DNA of 28,860 nt. Origin: CAYOWK01 sp964407665 (lineage in GTDB: Bacteria; Pseudomonadota; Alphaproteobacteria; Caulobacterales; Hyphomonadaceae). The notes below the pieces were generated by a model. That model was not told the DNA's origin. It did not search any database and saw nothing but the letters and a program-made list of their open reading frames with translations. The position numbers were made by a program, and so were the translations under genes. Position 1 is the stretch's first letter; every line of letters begins with the position of its first letter. Shown piece after piece: positions 23,501-28,860 of this stretch. The stretch is from contig CAYOWK010000048.1 in assembly GCA_964407665.1 (NCBI GenBank), positions 1 to 28,860 of the forward strand, given 5' to 3'.

Positions 23501-24064
23501 ATGAACGCGGTTTCCAAAATCCATCCGCCTTTCACCAGCGCGGAATTCTACCGCATGGCGGCGAAGGGGGCCTTCGGCGACATGCGCGTGGAGCTGCGCC
23601 GGGGGATGATACTCAAGATGAGCCCGCAGCATTATCCGCACGCCCGGCTGAAGGCGGATATCCAGCGGGCGCTGGAGCGCGCCGTTTCGGCGGCGTCCCT
23701 GAACTGGGAAGTGCTCACCGAGGCGACGGTCTCGTTCGCGGACGGCTTCGAGCCAATGCCCGATATCATCGTTCTGGAGCAGACGGCGCCGCCAACCGTG
23801 TTTCGCACGATCCCCGCCAGCGCCGTGAAGCTTGTCGTCGAAGTCGCGGATACGACGCTGGATGACGATATGGGCGAGAAACGCGAAGACTATGCCCGCG
23901 CTGGTCTGGCAGAGTACTGGGTCGCAGACGTCCGCAAGCGGGTCCTGATCCGCCACGCACAGCCATCCGGCGGAGCCTATACGGTGGAGCAGACCATCGG
24001 TTTGGACGGCCCGCTTCAGATGCTGACCATGCCGGACGTTGCTGCGGCGATTTCCGCAGTCTGA
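23501..24064 (+). CDS. Uma2/DUF820-family putative restriction-endonuclease-like protein
   Basis: 187 residues. The PD-(D/E)xK-type motif set of the Uma2 family is visible: E31 in VELRRGMI, D88 in EPMPDIIV, E114 in LVVEVADTTLDDD, K127 in GEKREDYA, and the usual AGLAEYWV. Biochemical roles are mostly unproven; the family is abundant in cyanobacteria and scattered elsewhere, often in lone copies. The start is ATG 23501; TTG 23483 is an alternative. It sits between cmk and rpsA, a position usually empty, so it is probably a later insertion. No partner toxin or methyltransferase is adjacent. Confidence 0.85.
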   Translation: MNAVSKIHPPFTSAEFYRMAAKGAFGDMRVELRRGMILKMSPQHYPHARLKADIQRALERAVSAASLNWEVLTEATVSFADGFEPMPDIIVLEQTAPPTVFRTIPASAVKLVVEVADTTLDDDMGEKREDYARAGLAEYWVADVRKRVLIRHAQPSGGAYTVEQTIGLDGPLQMLTMPDVAAAISAV

Positions 24065-24072
24065 TCTGGCCT

Positions 24073-24139
24073 TTGACACAGCCCGTTCAGCCCCTGTTTA
24101 CGGGGCATCTGTAGCCCCTCGCGCCTTGACTTTCGGGGC
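24073..24139 (+). promoter_or_regulatory. rpsA leader: promoter candidate and two GCCCC/GGGGC hairpins
   Basis: TTGACA (24073-24078) is a consensus -35; the matching -10 near 24096-24101 is weak. GCCCC (24090-24094) pairs with GGGGC (24102-24106), and GCCCC (24114-24118) with GGGGC (24135-24139). The untranslated region before rpsA is about 280 bases, and S1 is known to regulate its own synthesis through a structured leader. Beyond this I see nothing coding in 24065-24344. Confidence 0.35.
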
Positions 24140-24344
24140 GGCTGGGTTCAAGGGACCGCCTCCCGCACGCGAGGAACCCGGAGGCTTCCGTCCCACAGGA
24201 CGCGGCCAGCCGGGTGCTTTATCGTTCGATCCAGATGGTTTGCATCCGGTCGCAACAGGGCGGGATCTACGAAAAAGCCGCATGGTGCGGCCAGACCGCC
24301 GGGGCAACCGGCCGGCCCGTAACGACGAAGACTTTGGAGACTGA

Positions 24345-26036
24345 ATGACCGCCGCAATGAACCCGTCCACCGAAGATTTCGCCGCCCTCCTCGAGGAGAG
24401 CATGACGACGACGCGAATGGTGGAGGGCAAGGTTGTGCCGGCTACCGTCACCGCGATCCTCGGCGACATCATTGTTGTCGACGTCGGCCTCAAGACCGAG
24501 GGCCGCATCAAGTTTGAAGAATTCCGTCAGGACGACGTGCCGCCGAAAGTCGGCGACGTGATCGACGTCTACCTGGAGCGCATCGAGAACGCGCTCGGAG
24601 ACGCTGTCCTGTCGCGCGACAAGGCTCGCCGCGAAGAAGCCTGGACGCGCCTCGAGCGCCTGCATGAAGTCAAGGAAACGGTGAAGGGTTCGATCGTCGG
24701 CCGCGTCAAGGGCGGCTTCACTGTCGACCTCGGCGGCGTCAACGCCTTCCTCCCCGGCTCGCAGGTGGATATCCGTCCGATCCGCGATGTCGGTCCGCTG
24801 ATGAACCAGGTCCAGCCCTTCGCCATCCTCAAGATGGACCGTCCGCGCGGCAACATCGTCGTCTCGCGCCGTGCCGTGCTGGAAGAGTCGCGTGCAGAGC
24901 AGCGCGCCGAGATCGTCGGCAACATGTTCGAGGGCGAGCGTCGCAAGGGCGTCGTCAAGAACATCACCGACTACGGCGCGTTCGTGGACCTGGGCGGCAT
25001 CGACGGCCTGCTGCACGTCACCGACATGAGCTGGAAGCGCATCTCGCACCCCAGCCAGGTCGTGGAAGTCGGTCAGGAAGTCGACGTCCAGATCATCAAG
25101 ATCAACCCCGACACCCAGCGTATCTCGCTCGGCATGAAGCAGCTGATGAGCGATCCGTGGGAAGGCGTCGGCGCCAAGTATCCCATCGGCGCCAAGCTGT
25201 CGGGCCGCGTGACGAATATCACCGACTACGGCGCGTTTGTTGAGCTGGAAGACGGCGTCGAAGGCCTGATCCACGTCTCGGAAATGAGCTGGACCAAGAA
25301 GAACGTTCACCCCGGCAAGATCATCTCCACCTCGCAGGAAGTGGACGTGATGGTTCTCGACGTGGATTCGGACAAGCGCCGCATCTCGCTGGGCCTCAAG
25401 CAGGTCATGAACAACCCGTGGGAAGCCTTCATGGCCGAGCACCCGATCGGCACGGACGTCGAAGGCGAAGTCCGCGGCATCACCGAGTTCGGCATGTTCG
25501 TCGGCCTGGGTCCCGATCTGGACGGCATGGTCCACATCAACGACCTCGACTGGAACGAGCCGGGCGAAGAAGCCGTCAAGAAGTTCACCAAGGGCGACAT
25601 GGTCAAGGCCCGCGTCCTCGACGTGGACATCGAGAAAGAGCGCATCTCGCTCGGCCTCAAGCAGCTCTCGGTCGATCCGTCCGAAGCCCTCGACCTGCGC
25701 AAGAACTCGGTCGTCACCACCACGGTTGTGGAAGTGACCACGGGCGGCATCGAAGTGACGCTGGCGGATGGCGCGATGAAGACCTTCATCCGCAAGGCCG
25801 ACCTCTCGCGCGACCGCACCGAGCAACGCCCCGAACGCTTCGCCGTCGGCGACAAGGTCGACGCTCTGGTCATCTCGTTCGACAAGGCTGGCCGCAAGGT
25901 TTCGCTGTCCATCAAGGCGCTGGAAGTGCGTGAAGAGAAAGAAGCCGTCGAGCAGTACGGTTCGGCCGACTCGGGCGCCTCGCTGGGCGACATCCTGGGC
26001 GCCGCTCTGGCTCAGGGCGCGAAGAAAGAGGACTAG
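24345..26036 (+). CDS. rpsA: 30S ribosomal protein S1
   Basis: 563 residues with six S1 (OB-fold) repeats, at roughly 30-95, 115-180, 197-266, 284-353, 370-440 and 457-525. The conserved words recur: KNITDYGAFVDLGGIDGLLH, TNITDYGAFVELEDGVEGLIH and RGITEFGMFVGLGPDLDGMVH. S1 binds mRNA at the ribosome and helps unwind it. The start is ATG 24345 with GGAG (24336-24339). The C-terminal 35 residues are Ala/Asp/Lys-rich. It follows cmk (after the Uma2 gene) and precedes ihfB. Confidence 0.97.
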   Translation: MTAAMNPSTEDFAALLEESMTTTRMVEGKVVPATVTAILGDIIVVDVGLKTEGRIKFEEFRQDDVPPKVGDVIDVYLERIENALGDAVLSRDKARREEAWTRLERLHEVKETVKGSIVGRVKGGFTVDLGGVNAFLPGSQVDIRPIRDVGPLMNQVQPFAILKMDRPRGNIVVSRRAVLEESRAEQRAEIVGNMFEGERRKGVVKNITDYGAFVDLGGIDGLLHVTDMSWKRISHPSQVVEVGQEVDVQIIKINPDTQRISLGMKQLMSDPWEGVGAKYPIGAKLSGRVTNITDYGAFVELEDGVEGLIHVSEMSWTKKNVHPGKIISTSQEVDVMVLDVDSDKRRISLGLKQVMNNPWEAFMAEHPIGTDVEGEVRGITEFGMFVGLGPDLDGMVHINDLDWNEPGEEAVKKFTKGDMVKARVLDVDIEKERISLGLKQLSVDPSEALDLRKNSVVTTTVVEVTTGGIEVTLADGAMKTFIRKADLSRDRTEQRPERFAVGDKVDALVISFDKAGRKVSLSIKALEVREEKEAVEQYGSADSGASLGDILGAALAQGAKKED

Positions 26037-26071
26037 ACCCGCAAGGCTGCGAAGCCTTCGGATAGCAAGTT

Positions 26072-26106
26072 ACGGGGCGCTTCCAGCCGGAAGCGCCCCG
26101 TTTTTG
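26072..26106 (+). terminator. Strong rho-independent terminator after rpsA
   Basis: A 13-bp perfect stem: ACGGGGCGCTTCC (26072-26084) with GGAAGCGCCCCGT (26089-26101) around AGCC, followed by TTTTGT. Confidence 0.92.
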
Positions 26107-26174
26107 TTTCAGGTCCGGGCCGTCAGACCCGGAAAGCACTTGTTTTTCCCGGAAGTTGGGACAAGTGTAGGGGC

Positions 26175-26477
26175 ATGCTCCGCTCTGAACTCATCGCCAG
26201 GCTCGCTGAGGAAAACCCCGCCTTCAAGATGCGGGAGATCGAGAAGATCGTTGACGTGATCTTCGACGAGATCGCCGCCGCCCTTGAGCGCGGCGACCGG
26301 GTCGAACTCCGCGGCTTCGGCGCCTTCTCCGTCCGCGAGCGTGACGCCCGCACCGGCCGCAATCCCCGGACGGGTCAGCCCGTCTCCGTCGATCCCAAGC
26401 ACGTTCCGTTCTTCAAGGCCGGCAAGGAATTGCGCGCCCGCCTGAACAACGGCCGCGACCCCGAGGAACGGCACTGA
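26175..26477 (+). CDS. ihfB: Integration host factor subunit beta
   Basis: 100 residues of the HU/IHF family, the beta subunit by sequence: MLRSELIARLAEENP, VELRGFGAFSVRERDARTGRNPRTG with the DNA-intercalating P64, and FFKAGKELRARLN. It bends DNA by about 160 degrees as a heterodimer with IhfA. AGGGG directly precedes ATG 26175. The rpsA terminator separates the two genes, so it probably has its own promoter in the intervening 68 bases. Confidence 0.95.
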   Translation: MLRSELIARLAEENPAFKMREIEKIVDVIFDEIAAALERGDRVELRGFGAFSVRERDARTGRNPRTGQPVSVDPKHVPFFKAGKELRARLNNGRDPEERH

Positions 26478-26484
26478 AGCGCGT

Positions 26485-26503
26485 TGCGGTCCGAACGACC
26501 GCA
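26485..26503. terminator. Hairpin after ihfB
   Basis: TGCGGTC (26485-26491) pairs perfectly with GACCGCA (26497-26503) around CGAAC. There is no following T tract; weak terminator or leader structure. Confidence 0.4.
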
Positions 26504-26634
26504 GTTGCGCGCCAGCCGGCGGGCAGAGGCCCTGAACGTCCCGGCCCGCCGAATCCCGCTTTGACGGAACGGCCCTGTCGTGAGATGGGATTCACCAAGT
26601 CAGCGGACTGGCATTTCAGATAGGGGACAAGCAT

Positions 26635-27048
26635 TTGCTAAAGGAATTCAAAGAGTTCGCTATGCGGGGCAACGTTGTTGACCTCGCCATCGGCGTGATC
26701 ATCGGCGCAGCGTTCGGCGCCATCGTGAACAGCCTCGTCAACGACATCATCATGCCAGTGATCGGTCTCGCCACCGGCGGCATGGACTTCTCGGACCTCG
26801 CCTACACGCTCAAGGCCGCCGGCATTGCCGAGGACGGCTCCGAGATCCCGGCTGTGACCGTCAACTATGGCCGCTTCATCAACTTCATCATCACCTTCCT
26901 GATCGTCGCCTTCGCGATGTTCATGGTCGTGAAGGGCATGAACAGGATGAAGAAGAAGGAGGAAGCCGCCCCGCCGGCTCCGCCCGAGCCCACCAAGGAA
27001 GAGCTGCTTCTGACCGAGATCCGGGACTTGCTCGCCAAGCGCCCCTGA
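26635..27048 (+). CDS. mscL: Large-conductance mechanosensitive channel
   Basis: 137 residues. MscL opens under membrane tension to release solutes on hypo-osmotic shock. The pattern is complete: FKEFAMRGNVVDLAIGVIIGAAFGAIVNSLVNDIIMP (first transmembrane helix), a periplasmic loop, NYGRFINFIITFLIVAFAMFMVVK (second helix) and the cytoplasmic KKKEEAAPPAPP..LLTEIRDLL helix. The start is TTG 26635, with AGGGG (26622-26626) 8 bases upstream. It is inserted between ihfB and trpF. Confidence 0.95.
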   Translation: MLKEFKEFAMRGNVVDLAIGVIIGAAFGAIVNSLVNDIIMPVIGLATGGMDFSDLAYTLKAAGIAEDGSEIPAVTVNYGRFINFIITFLIVAFAMFMVVKGMNRMKKKEEAAPPAPPEPTKEELLLTEIRDLLAKRP

Positions 27049-27087
27049 GCTATCCGGGACGCCTGAGTAGAGTGCAGTAGAGTGTGG

Positions 27088-27125
27088 AAGGGGCGGCCTC
27101 AAGTGCCGCCCTTTCTTCGTTTTGT
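27088..27125 (+). terminator. Rho-independent terminator after mscL
   Basis: GGGCGGC (27091-27097) pairs with GCCGCCC (27105-27111), extended by AAG/CTT at the base, followed by TTTCTTCGTTTTG. A short tandem repeat AGTAGAGTG (twice, from about 27067) lies just before it. Confidence 0.85.
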
Positions 27126-27136
27126 TAGCCATGAAT

Positions 27137-27154
27137 CCGCTGTCTATTCAGCGG
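27137..27154. repeat. Hairpin just upstream of trpF
   Basis: CCGCTG (27137-27142) and CAGCGG (27149-27154) pair around TCTATT, ending 13 bases before the trpF ATG. It could sit in the trp leader; no regulator site is recognised. Confidence 0.35.
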
Positions 27155-27167
27155 TCTGGATCCAGGG

Positions 27168-27866
27168 ATGCCCGCCGTGGCGCTTGTGAAGATCTGCGGC
27201 CTCACCCGCGAATCAGACATTGAGGCCGCTGTCAGCGCCGGAGCCGACCGGATCGGCTTCGTGCTGGTCCCCGCCAGCCCCCGCTATGTCGCCCCGGATG
27301 CCGCCATCACGTGGACCAGCCTGGCCGGCTCGGGCCGGTTCGGCAAAGCGGGCGCAACAGCGCCTGAGGTCTGGGTCATCGCCGAGTGGGCGCCCTCCGC
27401 AAATCGCATCACCGAAGGCCTCGAGAGCCTTTTGACCCCCGATACAGGCCTCTCCGTCGTCCAGCTGCACGGCAAGGAGACCCCGGAAGACGTCGCGGAC
27501 CTGCGCCGCCGCGCCCCGTCCCATGTCCAGGTCTGGAAGGCCATCGGCGTCTCGACCCGCGACGACCTGGCCCAGCTCGCCCGTTTCGGCGCTGCGGATG
27601 GCTTCGTGCTCGACGCCAAGCCCCCGCCGGGCGCTGCCCGCGAAGGCGGCTTTGGCCACCCCTTCGACTGGACGATCCTCGACGGCTTCGAACCCGGCCG
27701 CCCGTGGATGCTGTCAGGAGGCCTCACCGTTGAAACCGTCGCCGCCGCCATCCGTATCTCCGGGGCCGGTGCGGTCGACGTGTCCTCTGGCGTGGAGGCC
27801 AGCCCCGGCGTAAAGGACCCCGCGAAGGTGAAGGCCTTCATCGAGGCGGCGAAGGCCGCCGGCTGA
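27168..27866 (+). CDS. trpF: Phosphoribosylanthranilate isomerase
   Basis: 232 residues in a TIM barrel that isomerises N-(5'-phosphoribosyl)anthranilate in tryptophan synthesis. Signatures: KICGLTRE with the catalytic Cys, GFVLVPASPRYV, VQLHGKE, FVLDAKPPPG with the catalytic Asp, MLSGGLTVE and AVDVSSGVE. ATG 27168 is used, but AGGG touches it. A GTG at 27177 is 9 bases after the AGGG and gives the usual MALVKICGL start, so the true start may be there. trpB follows 34 bases later. Confidence 0.95.
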   Translation: MPAVALVKICGLTRESDIEAAVSAGADRIGFVLVPASPRYVAPDAAITWTSLAGSGRFGKAGATAPEVWVIAEWAPSANRITEGLESLLTPDTGLSVVQLHGKETPEDVADLRRRAPSHVQVWKAIGVSTRDDLAQLARFGAADGFVLDAKPPPGAAREGGFGHPFDWTILDGFEPGRPWMLSGGLTVETVAAAIRISGAGAVDVSSGVEASPGVKDPAKVKAFIEAAKAAG

Positions 27867-27900
27867 GGCGCTGCGAGGCGCGCTCCCCGAGGACGTCGAG

Positions 27901-28860
27901 ATGACCGCGCTGAAGAACTCCTGGTCCCAGTGGCCCGACGCAAACGGCCGGTTCGGCACGTTCGGCGGGCGCTATGTGGCCGAAACGCTGATGCCCCTGA
28001 TCCTCGAGCTCGAGGCGGAGTACCGCAAGGCCAAGGCCGATCCCGCCTTCCAGGCCGAGTTCGACTGGCTGCTCGAACATTACGTCGGCCGCCCCAGCCC
28101 GATGTACTTCGCCGAGCGGATGACCAACCATTTCGGCGGCGCGAAGATCTACTTCAAGCGCGACGAGCTGAACCATACCGGCGCCCACAAGATCAACAAC
28201 TGCATCGGCCAGGTGCTGCTCGCCCGCCGCATGGGCAAGACGCGCATCATCGCCGAAACCGGCGCCGGCCAGCACGGCGTCGCGACCGCAACCATCTGCG
28301 CCCGCTTCGGCCTGCCGTGCGTGGTGTTCATGGGCGAGACCGACGTCGAGCGCCAGAAACCCAACGTCTTCCGCATGCGCCTGCTGGGCGCCGAGATCGT
28401 GCCGGTCTCGTCTGGTACGGGCACCCTCAAGGACGCGATGAACGAGGCCCTGCGCGACTGGGTCACGAACATCTCGAACACCTTCTACGTCATCGGCACG
28501 GCGGCGGGCCCGCACCCCTATCCGGAGCTTGTCCGCGACTTCCAGTCGATCATCGGCCGCGAAGCGCGCGAGCAGATCCTGAAACAGGAAGGCCGTCTCC
28601 CGGACGTACTGGTCGCGGCCATCGGCGGCGGCTCCAACGCCATCGGCCTGTTCCACCCCTTCATCGAGGACGAGAGCGTCCGCATGATCGGCGTCGAGGC
28701 CGGCGGCCACGGCGTCGACACGCCGATGCACGCAGCCTCGCTGTCCGGCGGCCGCCCCGGCATCCTCCACGGCAACCGCACCTACCTGCTGCAGGACGAG
28801 AACGGCCAGATCATCGTCTACATGATTTTTGCATTCACTCTCTGGAACCCTGCTGTCGGT
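27901..28860 (+). CDS. trpB: Tryptophan synthase beta chain, 3' part missing or disrupted
   Basis: Open from ATG 27901 to the window edge (320 codons). It condenses indole with serine using PLP. Seen: FGGRYVAETL, the PLP lysine K97 in NHTGAHKINN, E119 in AETGAGQHG, MGETDVERQKPNVFRM and the phosphate-binding AAIGGGSNAIG. Through GNRTYLLQDENGQII (ending at 28815) it is ordinary TrpB. The next expected words (ETHSISAGLDYPG-like) are absent, replaced by VYMIFAFTLWNPAVG, which is not TrpB-like. The tail 28816-28860 is 21 of 45 G+C, clearly lower than the gene. The cause is a chimeric contig end or an insertion; the stretch is too short to name. Confidence 0.93.
   Translation, partial: MTALKNSWSQWPDANGRFGTFGGRYVAETLMPLILELEAEYRKAKADPAFQAEFDWLLEHYVGRPSPMYFAERMTNHFGGAKIYFKRDELNHTGAHKINNCIGQVLLARRMGKTRIIAETGAGQHGVATATICARFGLPCVVFMGETDVERQKPNVFRMRLLGAEIVPVSSGTGTLKDAMNEALRDWVTNISNTFYVIGTAAGPHPYPELVRDFQSIIGREAREQILKQEGRLPDVLVAAIGGGSNAIGLFHPFIEDESVRMIGVEAGGHGVDTPMHAASLSGGRPGILHGNRTYLLQDENGQIIVYMIFAFTLWNPAVG

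Noticed and set aside
24267..25826. 519-residue minus-strand reading frame opposite rpsA
   Set aside because: Shadow of the rpsA codon pattern in GC-rich DNA; composition is His/Asp/Val-rich with no motif, while rpsA on the other strand is certain.
27066..27084. Tandem AGTAGAGTG as a possible repeat array
   Set aside because: Only two copies; not a CRISPR or satellite.

Overview
The window reads as the chromosome of an alphaproteobacterium. It is GC-rich and densely packed, with many ATGA/GTGA stop-start overlaps and several GTG or TTG starts. The right half carries the order typical of alphaproteobacteria: an acidic-tailed zinc-ribbon protein (TIGR02300 type), aroA, cmk, rpsA, ihfB, then trpF-trpB. 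Together with CP4-like (class II) AroA and many CheY-like, HAD and lipoprotein genes, this suggests a Caulobacterales/Hyphomonadaceae-like organism. There is no rRNA or other decisive marker, so that placement is tentative.

Layout. (1) 1-2114: an AT-richer accessory stretch. It starts with a decayed 3' fragment of an rpoD-type sigma factor, followed by a radical SAM enzyme and a CatB-like hexapeptide acyltransferase that probably form one transcription unit. (2) 2209-7342: YjbQ, a phytase-like lipoprotein, a MarR regulator, a small secreted protein behind an operator-like inverted repeat, a dienelactone hydrolase and a large orphan lipoprotein. (3) 7396-11978, minus strand: purU and UDP-glucose dehydrogenase overlap, and behind them lies an overlapping DprE1-like oxidase/DprE2-like reductase pair that probably epimerises a lipid-linked sugar for the envelope. 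(4) 12342-14979: a CheY-like regulator, a HAD hydrolase, a lipoprotein, a pterin dehydratase and a FliL-like periplasmic protein. (5) 15062-17870: tRNA-Ala(CGC), yggT, a DUF167 gene, folD and a tiny HNH protein; convergent to these are a truncated haemoglobin and an ABM-domain monooxygenase. (6) 17907-19871: msrQ and msrP, the methionine-sulfoxide repair pair, and tRNA-Ala(GGC). (7) 20003-28860: the conserved block from the TIGR02300-like gene to trpB, interrupted by an antisense alpha/beta hydrolase and a Uma2-family nuclease, with mscL between ihfB and trpF.

Two edges look abnormal. The left end holds broken rpoD sequence. At the right end trpB stops resembling TrpB at about 28816 and continues as unrelated, AT-richer sequence. 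The window may therefore be a whole contig with chimeric or rearranged ends. No CRISPR array, complete insertion sequence, prophage or recognisable defence island was seen. The least explained material is the radical SAM/acyltransferase pair, the DprE1/DprE2-like pair and the several orphan exported proteins.
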